DNA from: Christensenella sp. UBA5394
GTDB lineage: Bacteria > Bacillota > Clostridia > Christensenellales > CAG-138
DNA length: 29,941 nt
NCBI GenBank assembly: GCA_002409725.1
Contig: DHOI01000138.1
Span: 1 to 29,941 of the forward strand
Reading direction: 5' to 3'
The notes under the pieces are model-generated. The model saw only the letters and a program-made list of their open reading frames with translations, searched no databases and was not told where the DNA came from. The position numbers were made by a program, and so were the translations under genes. Within the stretch, counting starts at the first letter, position 1. Every line of letters starts with the position of its first letter. Positions 6,697 through 14,473 of the stretch are shown piece after piece.

Positions 6697-7832
6697 CTGC
6701 CATAATAGGCGCCACGCAAAAGGTTTTCCGTCTCCTTGGGTGCAGGGCGGCGGCCCGTCTTAGAAAAAATAGGGTCCTGGGAGACCTGTTCCGAGAGCGC
6801 AGGCAGCTTGCTCAAAAACTCCGCCTCCTCTATGCCAAAGGCCTGAAAGGAGGCGGGTAGGCCTGTTTGGCCGCGCAGGGTTTCCAACCGGGCGCAGAGG
6901 GCGGGCAGCGGGTCGCCCGCCAAGCCGGCCGCTGTATAGACCTGGGCCGCCATCTCCTTCGCCCCGCTCTCCCAGCGCAGGGCGCGGGGCAGGAAGATAG
7001 ACTCCGCGATGCCCGTGGGCAGGGGCTTGTAGAAGGCGGCGCAGGTATTGGCCGCGAGGGCCTGGCACAGGCCCATGGGCGCGTTGGCAAAGACCAGGCC
7101 GGCCATGCATTGGGCCTCGTGCAGGGTCTCCCGCGCCCGCACATCTCCGGCTACCGCGGCCTCCAGTTGGGCCAGGATATCCCGGGCAGCACGCAGGGCC
7201 AAGGGCTGGGCAAAGCTGCCCGCGCCCCGGCTCAGGGCCTCTAGCACCTGGGAGAGCGCGGCCATGCCGCCCCGGGCAAGCACCGGCCCCGGACTGACCG
7301 CAGCCAGATCCGGATCCACAATGGCGATATCCGGCGCGAGCACAGGGTCCAGCAGCAGGCGGCGCTTGCCTTGGGCGGGATCTAGCAAAAAGGCCGCGCC
7401 CCCCAGGGCCCCTTCCCCTCCCCCGCCTGTGGGCGCGGCCGTGAGGCGGGCCAAGCCCCGCAGTTTGGGCAGCGTCCCATTGTGTGCAAGGGCATCCGGG
7501 GTGGTGGCCGGGCTTTCATAAAATATCCACATGGCCTTGGCCGCGGAAACGCTTCCTTCGCTGCCTACGGCGACGATCCAATCCGGCTTGAACTCCTGCA
7601 TGGCCCGCGCCCCCGTCTGGGCCTGCGTCAGCGTGGGCCCGCCCCTTGCACATATAAAGCTGCGCACATTCAGCCCCGCCCCTTGCAGATAGCCTTCCGC
7701 CCGCTGCATAAAGCCGCTCTCGCGACTCATTCCATCCCCTACGATTAAAGCCCGCCGCCCTTCCAGCTTGCGCAATTGCGCCAGCGAACCCCTGCCATAA
7801 TAAATATCCCTCGGTATCATAAACCTTGCCAT
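6693..7832 (-). CDS. Iron-ADH family homologue lacking all metal ligands
   Basis: The 379-residue protein has the fold signature of group III (iron-dependent) alcohol dehydrogenases and aligns best with the ADH half of AdhE-type enzymes: FGRGSL-type N-terminus, AKAMWIFYESP, APDIAIVDPDL, GLVFANAPMGL. The canonical residues are replaced, however. The GTGSE loop reads GGGGE, the DALxH metal motif reads AALSQ (Asp to Ala, His to Gln), HxxxH reads QALAA, and PHG reads PTG. All four metal ligands are therefore absent, and the nucleotide loop GGGSPxD is altered to GSEGSVS. Because the frame is intact for the full family length, I read it as a pseudoenzyme or a protein with a changed function rather than a decaying gene. 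I start it at ATG 7832 (MARFMIPRD), seven bases after GGGAGG; the ATG five codons upstream has no such site. Confidence 0.88.
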   Translation of the reverse strand: MARFMIPRDIYYGRGSLAQLRKLEGRRALIVGDGMSRESGFMQRAEGYLQGAGLNVRSFICARGGPTLTQAQTGARAMQEFKPDWIVAVGSEGSVSAAKAMWIFYESPATTPDALAHNGTLPKLRGLARLTAAPTGGGGEGALGGAAFLLDPAQGKRRLLLDPVLAPDIAIVDPDLAAVSPGPVLARGGMAALSQVLEALSRGAGSFAQPLALRAARDILAQLEAAVAGDVRARETLHEAQCMAGLVFANAPMGLCQALAANTCAAFYKPLPTGIAESIFLPRALRWESGAKEMAAQVYTAAGLAGDPLPALCARLETLRGQTGLPASFQAFGIEEAEFLSKLPALSEQVSQDPIFSKTGRRPAPKETENLLRGAYYGS

Positions 7833-7871
7833 GCGTCTGCCTCCCATATGCTGCTGCCCCTAGTGTTGCGC

Positions 7872-7910
7872 AAAAAAAGAAGGCCTATCCCTCGATCTGG
7901 GATAGGCCTT
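7872..7910 (-). terminator. Terminator after the transglutaminase-fold lipoprotein gene
   Basis: On the minus strand a perfect 11-bp stem (arms 7910-7900 and 7890-7880, AAGGCCTATCC/GGATAGGCCTT) is followed by a run of seven T residues. It begins seven bases past the upstream stop codon and ends about 40 bases before the iron-ADH homologue start. Confidence 0.9.
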
Positions 7911-7916
7911 AGCCGT

Positions 7917-9335
7917 TTACCAAGGCATCACAAAGCCTTCGTCCGGCACATAGTCCCGCGCCTCCATCTCTTCGGCGCTGGCCAGGAAATACTTATTCGG
8001 CCTGCCGCCCGTATCCGCAAAGGTACAATCTATATACAGCGTTTCGCCACTGAGGCGCACCATGTTCCAGGTATGGCCCTCACCATCCTGATAGCCGTTT
8101 ACAGTCCAGCAGGGTAGGCCGAGCTCGTTGCACAGGGCCTGGAAGGCGCGGGCATAGCCCGTGCAAACCGTTTTGCCAGCCACCAACGCCCCGTAAGCGC
8201 TGCGCAGGATCTGCATCTCCTGCGTAAGCGTTTTTTGCTCTGTGGCCTCGCGGATGTCATCGTCGTATTCGGTGATCTCCATCACCCGCTCGAACACGGC
8301 CCGGTAGGCCGTTTTCGCATCCGCGCCCTCGCCCAGCCGCGCTTTGAGAGCCTGCGCTTCAGATGTGATGGTTTTATCTAGCTCCGTCTGGGCCTCGGTA
8401 ATGCGGCTGTCCTTGGCGTCGAATTCCAGCCAGAAACGGCCGATCTGGCGCGGGCTTGGGTTTTCCAGCAGCTCATACCAGATGGAATCGCCCTCACAAG
8501 CCAAAGAGGCGCTGTTAACCTCGGCGGTATTGATCCAGCTGAAAAGCGTTTCCTCATCCGGCCGGACATCCTCCAGGATGAGGGTCACCTTATCCGCCCC
8601 GGCCGCCCAGCCTTCCACCAGGGCGTCGATCATCTCCAGGCTGTTGTCCACCACCGGGATATCCGCCAGTGGGATCGTATCCGGCTCATACTCCAGGCTG
8701 ATATCCAGCTCCACAAAGGTTTCGCCATCCGTGCCCGGATATTCGCTCAGCACCCATTGCGCGCTGGAAACCAGATAAACATAGGCGTAATTCGTATTGA
8801 GGATGACATCCAGATCCTGCTTGAGGATAGCGTTGAAGGCATCGAGATCCTGCCATTTATAGAGGCGCAGGGCCTGCTGCTGCTTGGCTTCCATCATATC
8901 CATGAGCAAGGCTTCCAACGTGCCTTTCCCATAGGCCTCCACGGCCAGACCGCCCTGCGCGTCGCGGGGTATATCCGCCAGTAGGCCCGTCTCCGCCGGC
9001 GTGAGTATGATGCGGGTGGCCACATAGCCCCGCTCCTGCGTGCAGGACACATCGTATGCCGCAAGGAAACGGCGCATGGGGTAGCTCGTACTCTCCCGCG
9101 CCTGCCACAGCCCATCCCGTACCGCTTGCTCCACCGCCGCCCGGCGGCCCAGGTAGTTAAGGCGCAGCTCTGTTTGCCCGCTGAGGATGGCTTCCTCCGC
9201 TATCTCGCGAAGCGCGCCGGCGTCAAGCTCCTCTATTTTAATCCCCTGGCGCAAAAGGGCTTCCCGCGAGGGCTGGCAACCCGATAGCGGCAAGAGCATC
9301 AGCGCGCACAGAACAAGGGCCGCGATCCTTCTCAT
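7917..9335 (-). CDS. Lipoprotein with C-terminal transglutaminase-like domain
   Basis: The product is 472 residues starting MRRIAALVLCALMLLPLSGC, a lipoprotein signal peptide with lipid-bearing Cys20, so it is anchored outside the membrane. The C-terminal ~120 residues form a transglutaminase/protease-like core with a full candidate triad: Cys391 in GKTVCTGYARAFQ, His421 in GEGHTWN and Asp436 in LYIDCTFAD. The 300-residue N-terminal part is not recognised; it contains regular alternating segments that may be substrate-binding repeats. Proteins of this class in Clostridia are thought to act in the envelope, but substrates are unknown. I use the ATG at 9335, which has GAGG seven bases upstream and gives a proper signal peptide; an ATG 19 codons earlier does not. 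Terminators lie on both sides. Confidence 0.85.
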   Translation of the reverse strand: MRRIAALVLCALMLLPLSGCQPSREALLRQGIKIEELDAGALREIAEEAILSGQTELRLNYLGRRAAVEQAVRDGLWQARESTSYPMRRFLAAYDVSCTQERGYVATRIILTPAETGLLADIPRDAQGGLAVEAYGKGTLEALLMDMMEAKQQQALRLYKWQDLDAFNAILKQDLDVILNTNYAYVYLVSSAQWVLSEYPGTDGETFVELDISLEYEPDTIPLADIPVVDNSLEMIDALVEGWAAGADKVTLILEDVRPDEETLFSWINTAEVNSASLACEGDSIWYELLENPSPRQIGRFWLEFDAKDSRITEAQTELDKTITSEAQALKARLGEGADAKTAYRAVFERVMEITEYDDDIREATEQKTLTQEMQILRSAYGALVAGKTVCTGYARAFQALCNELGLPCWTVNGYQDGEGHTWNMVRLSGETLYIDCTFADTGGRPNKYFLASAEEMEARDYVPDEGFVMPW

Positions 9336-9359
9336 GAAAACCTCGTACTTTCCTTTTTT

Positions 9360-9384
9360 AAAAAAGGGGAGAGCGTCACTCCCC
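9360..9384 (-). terminator. Terminator after proS
   Basis: On the minus strand GGGGAG and CTCCCC arms (9384-9379 with 9371-9366) with a seven-base loop are followed by TTTTTT. It lies 25 bases beyond the proS stop and about 25 bases before the ATG of the next gene, leaving no room for a complete promoter between them. Confidence 0.8.
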
Positions 9385-9408
9385 CCTTGCATTTTGCGAA
9401 AAAGCCTT

Positions 9409-10851
9409 TTAGTAAGCCCGGCCGAAATACATCAGGTGCTTGGCCTTTTTATCGCAGAAGATGCAGTTGTCCCTATGGGCCTCTGCGTCGTAATCCAGGG
9501 TATAGCAGCGGGTGGATGCGCCGGTGATGGCTTTGATCTCATCCTCGCACTCCCGCTCGCCACACCAGGGCGCCCGGGCAAAGCCGGTTTTTACAGCCTC
9601 CATGAACGCACCAAAATCCCGCACATCCTGCGTGCGTTCCTCGCGGATCGCCAATGCCTTGTTGAACATGCTCTGGTGGATGTCGTCGAGCAATTGCTTG
9701 ATGGTATCCGCCAGGCCCTCCAGCGAAACGAAGAGCTTTTCGTGGGTATCCCGCCGCACCAGCACGGCCTGGTTTTTTTCGATATCCTTGGGCCCGAGCT
9801 CAATGCGCACAGGCACGCCCTTCATCTCCCATTGATTGAACTTCCAGCCCGCGCTCTGCTCGCTATCGTCCAGCTTCATGCGGATTCCCGCGGCCTTGAG
9901 GCTGCGGAAGACTTCATCGGCCTTATCCATCACGCCTTCCTTGTGGGTTGCGATGGGCACGATCACGGCCTGATAGGGCGCGATGCGGGGGGGCAGCACC
10001 AGGCCGCGGTCGTCGCCGTGCACCATGATCACGCCGCCGATCATGCGGGTGGAGGTGCCCCAGCTGGTAGTGTGGCAGTATTCTTGGTGGCCTTCTTTGC
10101 TCAGATACATGATCTCGTAGCTCTTGGCAAAATTTTGCGCCATGTTATGCGAGGTGCCCATTTGCAGGGCCTTGCCATCCTGCATCATGGCCTCCATGGT
10201 ATAGGTGGCATACGCGCCGGCGAACTTTTCCTTTTCGCTCTTGCGGCCCGTCAGTACGGGGATGGCCAGCACGTTCTCGGCAAAATCCTTATAGACGCCC
10301 AGCATGCGCATGGTCTCCTCCTGGGCCTCGTCGAAGGTGGCGTGGGCAGTATGGCCCTCTTGCCAGAGAAACTCGGCCGTGCGCAGGAAGGGGCGGGTGC
10401 TCTTTTCCCAGCGCATCACGTTGCACCACTGGTTCATCAGCATGGGCAGATCGCGGTAGGACTGGATCCACTTGGCGTACATGGTACCGATGATGGTTTC
10501 GCTGGTGGGGCGGATGGCCAGGCGCTCCGTGAGGGTTTCGGTGCCGCCCTGGGTGACCCAGGCTACCTCCGGCGCGAAGCCTTCGACGTGTTCGGCCTCC
10601 CGCATGAGCATGCTCTCGGGGATCAGCAGGGGAAAATAGGCGTTTACATGCCCCGTATCCTTAAACCGCTGATCCATCTGCGCCTGCATCAGCTCCCAGA
10701 TGGCATAGCCATAGGGCTTGATGACCATGCAGCCCCGAACCTCGCTGTAATCCGACATATCGGTTTTGATGACCACGTCGGTATACCATTGGGCGAAATC
10801 CTCGCTGCGGCTGGCGATGTGCTGTACGAATTCCTCGTTGTTCTTTGCCAT
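9409..10851 (-). CDS. proS: Prolyl-tRNA synthetase, archaeal/eukaryotic-type short form
   Basis: This class II synthetase charges tRNA-Pro with proline in the cytoplasm. At 480 residues, without the editing insertion of the long bacterial type, it is the archaeal/eukaryotic-like form found in some Clostridia and Thermus. Motif 2 is seen in RWEKSTRPFLRTAEFLWQEG and motif 3 in HGDDRGLVLPPRIAP. The C-terminus carries the family-specific zinc-type domain (WCGERECE and CIFC) and ends FGRAY, with the terminal Tyr typical of this form. A GGAGG lies 13 bases before the ATG, slightly long. It has its own strong promoter and terminator, so it is a monocistronic unit despite tight packing. There is no T-box leader: the start of transcription is only about 40 bases upstream. 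Confidence 0.97.
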   Translation of the reverse strand: MAKNNEEFVQHIASRSEDFAQWYTDVVIKTDMSDYSEVRGCMVIKPYGYAIWELMQAQMDQRFKDTGHVNAYFPLLIPESMLMREAEHVEGFAPEVAWVTQGGTETLTERLAIRPTSETIIGTMYAKWIQSYRDLPMLMNQWCNVMRWEKSTRPFLRTAEFLWQEGHTAHATFDEAQEETMRMLGVYKDFAENVLAIPVLTGRKSEKEKFAGAYATYTMEAMMQDGKALQMGTSHNMAQNFAKSYEIMYLSKEGHQEYCHTTSWGTSTRMIGGVIMVHGDDRGLVLPPRIAPYQAVIVPIATHKEGVMDKADEVFRSLKAAGIRMKLDDSEQSAGWKFNQWEMKGVPVRIELGPKDIEKNQAVLVRRDTHEKLFVSLEGLADTIKQLLDDIHQSMFNKALAIREERTQDVRDFGAFMEAVKTGFARAPWCGERECEDEIKAITGASTRCYTLDYDAEAHRDNCIFCDKKAKHLMYFGRAY

Positions 10852-10897
10852 GCTCCGTTTCGTTCCTCCAAGCTAAATAAATGCGATATCAAAAAAC

Positions 10898-10926
10898 ACT
10901 ATAGCATCCGGCCGGGGCCTTGTCAA
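10898..10926 (-). promoter_or_regulatory. Sigma-A promoter of proS
   Basis: TTGACA (complement of 10921-10926), a 17-base spacer and TATAGT (complement of 10898-10903) precede proS. The TGA inside the -35 box is the stop codon of the coiled-coil gene upstream (10923-10925). Confidence 0.85.
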
Positions 10927-11939
10927 ATGCCCCGAAGGATGTCGTCGATGATGTCATCCAGGCCGCCGGGCACGCTCATGGCTGGCCCGGCCGCGGCCTC
11001 TACGGGCGCGGCGGAGAGGATATCGCTTACGGAATATACCTGCTCCTCTTCGGATGTTTTTGCAGGCGCGGGCCCATCCAGCGCGCTCACCAATTCCGTC
11101 AAAAGCGCATCCGCATCCAGCTCGGATTCCGTGTGGATCACCGGCGCGGCCACGATCTGTGGCTCCGGCTGGGGCTCGGGCTGGGGTTCCGGTTCCGGCT
11201 GCGGTTCTGGCTCTGGCTGGGGTTCCGGCTCAGGCTCCGGTTGGGGTGCTTCCGCGGGCTCTTCCCCGGGGAGCGAGCGGCCCTGCAGGGCATAAATATT
11301 CTGCATCAGCACCTGGGGGGAGCTGTAATCCTCCGGCAGCGCCGCCTCCTCCACCTTGGCCGTGCCCGCGCTGGAATTGCCGATATCCAGCACAAAGGAG
11401 CCAAAGGCCGCGGCCTGCTGCCGGGCCTCCTCCGCAGCCTGTCGCAGGCGCTCCTTTAAGCCGGCTGCCTTTCGCTCGGCCTCCGCCACTTGGGCATCCG
11501 CCTGGGCTGTTCGCTGGGCCGCCTGCTGCTCCGCCTCTGCGCGGATCTGTGCCGCCTGCTGCTGCGCTTCGGCGCGCAGCTGGGCCGCCCGGCTCTCCGC
11601 CTGGGCCCGGATCTGCCCGGCCTCCTGCCTGGCCGCCTGAATGGTCTCCTCGGCTTCCCTTTTGGCCGCGTCCCGTTCCGCGTAGGCGCTGCCTACGACC
11701 TGGGTCTTGTAGGCGTCCGCTTCCTCGCGGATACGGGACGCCGTGCGCTGGGCTTCCGTAAGGGCGTTGATGATCGCCTCGCCCCGGGAACGGTAGCCCG
11801 TTACCTCGGTCTGCAGCTGGGTCTCCCGGCCCGTGAGCTCCTCCACCCGCTTGGTCAGAACGGCGATCTCCGCCTCACGCTGGGCCACGGCGCTTTCCCG
11901 CTGCGCCAGCATTGCCTGCAATTCCTTCTTCCCTGCCAT
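10923..11939 (-). CDS. DivIVA-like coiled-coil protein with Pro/Glu repeat
   Basis: The 338-residue protein is almost entirely coiled coil from residue 5 to 178, with no signal peptide. The segment around 54-75 (EAIINALTEAQRTASRIREE) resembles the tail of DivIVA-type cell-division proteins, which bind curved membrane or recruit partners. Residues 109-152 are four hendecads of the form QIRAEAEQQAA, and residues 232-261 are a Pro-Glu/Pro-Gln repeat that should form a stiff linker. A short helical C-terminus (LDDIIDDILRGI) may be an interaction peptide. The N-terminal DivIVA membrane-binding motif is not evident, so the call is tentative. GGGGAAGGAAG lies upstream of the ATG. It follows ruvB by 60 bases and may be read through from the ruv operon. 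Confidence 0.65.
   Translation of the reverse strand: MAGKKELQAMLAQRESAVAQREAEIAVLTKRVEELTGRETQLQTEVTGYRSRGEAIINALTEAQRTASRIREEADAYKTQVVGSAYAERDAAKREAEETIQAARQEAGQIRAQAESRAAQLRAEAQQQAAQIRAEAEQQAAQRTAQADAQVAEAERKAAGLKERLRQAAEEARQQAAAFGSFVLDIGNSSAGTAKVEEAALPEDYSSPQVLMQNIYALQGRSLPGEEPAEAPQPEPEPEPQPEPEPQPEPEPQPEPQPEPQIVAAPVIHTESELDADALLTELVSALDGPAPAKTSEEEQVYSVSDILSAAPVEAAAGPAMSVPGGLDDIIDDILRGI
11157..11246 (-). repeat. Pro-Glu/Pro-Gln codon repeat
   Basis: This 90-base low-complexity run of CCGGAACC-like units encodes about fifteen alternating Pro-Glu or Pro-Gln dipeptides in the coiled-coil protein. Such tracts change length easily by slippage. Confidence 0.85.
11484..11615 (-). repeat. Four 33-base tandem units encoding hendecads
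   Basis: Four consecutive 11-residue units (QIRAQAESRAA, QLRAEAQQQAA, QIRAEAEQQAA, QRTAQADAQVA) in the coiled-coil protein. An 11-residue period favours a nearly straight or right-handed coiled coil. Confidence 0.75.
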
Positions 11940-11999
11940 ACATGCAACTTCCTTCCCCTGAATTCTATATGATGGATATGGATATTGTTTCTTGCCTTC

Positions 12000-13058
12000 C
12001 TATATATCCAGCCGCTGCTGCTGCGAACCCGCCGGGGCAGCCTCCACTGGGGCAGCCTCTACTGGGGGCGGCGCGTAACCCATGTGCGCATAGCCTGCAG
12101 GCAGCACCATGCGGCCCCTGGGCGTGCGGGCGATTAGCCCCAGCTGCAAAAGGTACGGCTCATAAACATCCTCGATGGTGGTGGCGTCCTCGCCGGTGGC
12201 GGCTGCGATGGTATCGAGGCCCACGGGCCTGCCGCCGAATTTTTCAATCATGGTGAGAAGCATACGCCTATCCACCTTATCGAGCCCCAGCTCATCGATG
12301 GCCAGCATCTCAAGGCCCGCCCGGGCCGACGAAAGGTCGATGCTGCCGTTGCCGCGTACCTGGGCATAATCCCGCACCCGCTTCAAAAGCCGGTTGACGA
12401 TGCGGGGCGTGCCCCGGGAACGGCCGGCGATCTCCAGCGCAGACGCCCCATCGATCTCGATATGCAGGATATCCGCGCTGCGGCGGATGATCTCCTGCAG
12501 ATCTTCCGGGGCGTAAAGCTCTAATTGTTCCTTGATGCCGAAGCGATCCCGCAAGGGCGAAGTGAGCAAGCCCATGCGGGTGGTGGCCCCGATCAGGGTG
12601 AAGCGGGGCAGATCCAGCCGGATGGAATGGGCGCTGGGGCCTTTGCCGATGATGATATCCAGCGCGTAATCCTCCATCGCCGGGTAGAGCACTTCCTCCA
12701 CGCTGGCGTTGAGGCGGTGGATCTCGTCGATGAAGAGGATATCCCCGGGCGCGAGGTTGGTCAAAATGGCGGCCAAATCCCCCGCGTGGCTGATGGCCGG
12801 GCCGCTGGTGACCCGCAGATTGCCACCCATCTCATTGGCCACGATGGCGGCCAGGGTGGTTTTGCCCAGGCCCGGCGGGCCATAAAAGAGGGCGTGATCC
12901 AGCGGCTCGCCCCTATGCTTGGCTGCCTCGATATAGATGCGCATGTGTTCCTTCACATGGTGCTGGCCAATATACTCGTTTAAAAAGCGGGGCCTGAGGC
13001 TATATTCGGTTTGTTCATCCTCCAGCATCATGGAGGAGGTGATGAGCCGTTCGTCCAT
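12000..13058 (-). CDS. ruvB: Holliday junction branch migration helicase RuvB
   Basis: RuvB is the AAA+ motor that, with RuvA, drives branch migration of Holliday junctions during recombination and repair. Walker A is [13 protein letters not shown] (near residues 59-68), Walker B is LFIDEIH, and sensor and arginine-finger regions appear in [20 protein letters not shown]. The winged-helix C-terminus is complete through [17 protein letters not shown]. The 352-residue length includes a tail of about 24 residues beyond the usual end, rich in Pro, Val, Glu and Ala ([13 protein letters not shown]), likely disordered. It follows ruvA by 16 bases and is the third gene of ruvC-ruvA-ruvB. Confidence 0.98.
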   Translation of the reverse strand: MDERLITSSMMLEDEQTEYSLRPRFLNEYIGQHHVKEHMRIYIEAAKHRGEPLDHALFYGPPGLGKTTLAAIVANEMGGNLRVTSGPAISHAGDLAAILTNLAPGDILFIDEIHRLNASVEEVLYPAMEDYALDIIIGKGPSAHSIRLDLPRFTLIGATTRMGLLTSPLRDRFGIKEQLELYAPEDLQEIIRRSADILHIEIDGASALEIAGRSRGTPRIVNRLLKRVRDYAQVRGNGSIDLSSARAGLEMLAIDELGLDKVDRRMLLTMIEKFGGRPVGLDTIAAATGEDATTIEDVYEPYLLQLGLIARTPRGRMVLPAGYAHMGYAPPPVEAAPVEAAPAGSQQQRLDI

Positions 13059-13074
13059 CCCGTTCTCCTATTCC

Positions 13075-13659
13075 CTATTTGGCGGCCAAGCTTCGAAGCG
13101 CCGCCGTAATCATATCCTCGACCCGCTCGCTCGCCGGCACGGCAGCCACGGCCCGCCCGGCCACCACGCCGTCGTAACCCAGGGCCACCAGGGCGGCCGT
13201 GGCCTCGGCCCGCATATCGAGCGAAACGCCGCCGCTAAGCCCACCGGCCGCGCCCATATCCTCAGAGACCTTTTCTTTCAGCTCCAGGAGCAGGCGGGCG
13301 GTCGTCTTTTTGCCCATACCAGGCACCTGGCTCAAAGCGGCTTCGTTTTCCGTGAGGATGGCAGCCGCAATATCGGATACGCTCAAATGGCTCAGCACGG
13401 CCAGGGCCAACTTGGGGCCCACACGGGTCACGCCGATCAGCCGGCGGAACATCGCCCGCTCCTGCGCGGAGGCAAAGCCATAAAGGGATACCGCATCCTG
13501 CGCAAGATGAAAATGCACGTATAGCTTAGCCTGGGCCCCGGTTTGGAGGGTCTTTAGCGTGGCCGTGGAGCATTGCAGCTCGTAGCCCACGCCGCCCGCC
13601 TCGATCACGGCCCGATCCGGCGCGAGCTCATCCACAATGCCACGAATATGTGCAAACAT
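13075..13659 (-). CDS. ruvA: Holliday junction DNA-binding protein RuvA
   Basis: RuvA tetramers hold the Holliday junction in a planar form and load RuvB rings. The 194-residue sequence shows the N-terminal OB fold (MFAHIRGIVDELAPDRAVIEAGGVGYEL), the acidic-pin region, paired helix-hairpin-helix motifs (LIGVTRVGPKLALAVL and LSQVPGMGKKTTARLLLELK) and a flexible linker before the C-terminal RuvB-binding domain (ATAALVALGYD onward). A GGGGAG site lies six bases upstream of the ATG. A 184-base spacer with a structured repeat separates it from ruvC. Confidence 0.98.
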   Translation of the reverse strand: MFAHIRGIVDELAPDRAVIEAGGVGYELQCSTATLKTLQTGAQAKLYVHFHLAQDAVSLYGFASAQERAMFRRLIGVTRVGPKLALAVLSHLSVSDIAAAILTENEAALSQVPGMGKKTTARLLLELKEKVSEDMGAAGGLSGGVSLDMRAEATAALVALGYDGVVAGRAVAAVPASERVEDMITAALRSLAAK

Positions 13660-13700
13660 CTATTGCTCCCCCCACTAAATCCTGCCAAGCCTGGCAGTTA

Positions 13701-13782
13701 TTTTGGCGTACCTGCGTCATCGTCTCGCTCAGCGTACCGCTGCGGGTACGCCTTCGCTCCGCTTCCTTGCTCTGCACCAAAA
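13701..13782. repeat. Structured intergenic repeat-like element between ruvC and ruvA
   Basis: An 82-base segment is bounded by TTTTGG and CCAAAA and centred on a perfect hairpin GCGTACC/GGTACGC (13732-13738 with 13745-13751). Similar GTAC-rich elements framed by TTTTGG/CCAAAA recur between genes in other clostridial genomes, as far as I recall. A second small hairpin, CTGCCA/TGGCAG, lies beside it at 13682-13697. It would be transcribed within ruvCAB mRNA. No protein is encoded in this spacer. Confidence 0.65.
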
Positions 13783-13843
13783 TTTCTTGCCTATCCTTTG
13801 GCATTGTTTAATCGGTGGAGCAATGCATCATCTCAAACCCAAA

Positions 13844-14344
13844 TTAGCGGATGCGGAATTCCTCCGCAGCCGGGCCGCAGGTATTCGCGTGGCATATGGC
13901 CGCTCCCAGGGCGTCCGCCGCGTCGTCCGGCTTGGGCAGTTCCTTCAGGCAGAGCAGAAGGCGCACCATCTGCTGGATCTGCCGCTTATCCGCGTGCCCG
14001 TTACCGCACACGGCCAGCTTGATCTGCATGGGGGTATATTCATACAGCGGCAGGCCCGCCTGCTGGGCCGCCAGGAGGGCCACGCCCCGCCCGGCCCCCA
14101 CTTGCAGGGCCGTGGTCACATTGCGGTAGAAAAAAAGCTCCTCAAAGGCCACCTGTTCCGGCTTATAGAGGCCGATGAGCTGGCGCACCCCCAGGTATAG
14201 CTTGTCCAGCCGCTGGGGAAAAGGCTCGTCCGCAGCCGTTTCGATCACACCATAGTCCACGGGCCTAGGCCTCTGGCCCAGCCTGGCTTCCAGCACGCCG
14301 TAGCCCAAAATAGCATAGCCCGGATCAATGCCCAGAATGATCAA
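13844..14344 (-). CDS. ruvC: Holliday junction resolvase RuvC
   Basis: RuvC cuts Holliday junctions symmetrically, completing recombination started by RuvAB. The 166-residue protein starts at a TTG codon (14342-14344), five bases behind AGGTGA. The four catalytic acids are in place: Asp7 in LGIDPG, Glu68 or Glu69 in AFEELFF, and Asp141 and Asp144 in PDDAADALGAAICH. It heads the ruvC-ruvA-ruvB set and has its own promoter downstream of the bofC-like terminator. Confidence 0.97.
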   Translation of the reverse strand: MIILGIDPGYAILGYGVLEARLGQRPRPVDYGVIETAADEPFPQRLDKLYLGVRQLIGLYKPEQVAFEELFFYRNVTTALQVGAGRGVALLAAQQAGLPLYEYTPMQIKLAVCGNGHADKRQIQQMVRLLLCLKELPKPDDAADALGAAICHANTCGPAAEEFRIR

Positions 14345-14358
14345 GCGCTCACCTCATA

Positions 14359-14401
14359 ATTATACTTATTTTATTGTACCATGGGAATTTATGTTTCACA
14401 A
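14359..14401 (-). promoter_or_regulatory. Promoter region of ruvCAB
   Basis: Two overlapping candidates are present: TTGTGA-N17-TACAAT (complement of 14396-14401 and 14373-14378) and TTCCCA-N17-TATAAT (complement of 14382-14387 and 14359-14364). Either would give a short leader for ruvC. The sequence does not decide between them. Confidence 0.6.
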
Positions 14402-14425
14402 CCCGATTTGCGCCGCTTCAAGTGG

Positions 14426-14453
14426 AAAAGGAGCGCATCCTGCTGAGCGCTCC
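14426..14453 (-). terminator. Terminator after the bofC-like gene
   Basis: On the minus strand GGAGCGC pairs with GCGCTCC (14453-14447 with 14436-14430) around a ten-base loop, followed by TTTT. It separates the bofC-like gene from the ruvC promoter. Confidence 0.7.
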
Positions 14454-14473
14454 CTACAGCTCCGTATCTTCCT

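Noticed and set aside
10852..10922. A T-box riboswitch upstream of proS, common for synthetase genes in Firmicutes.
   Set aside because: The promoter lies only about 40 bases upstream of the ATG, too short for a T-box, and no antiterminator is visible.
9187..11295. A 702-codon plus-strand open frame opposite proS and its neighbours.
   Set aside because: It is antisense to three well-supported genes, its product is low in recognisable motifs and rich in Gly/His/Ala, and long antisense frames are expected in GC-rich codon-biased DNA.
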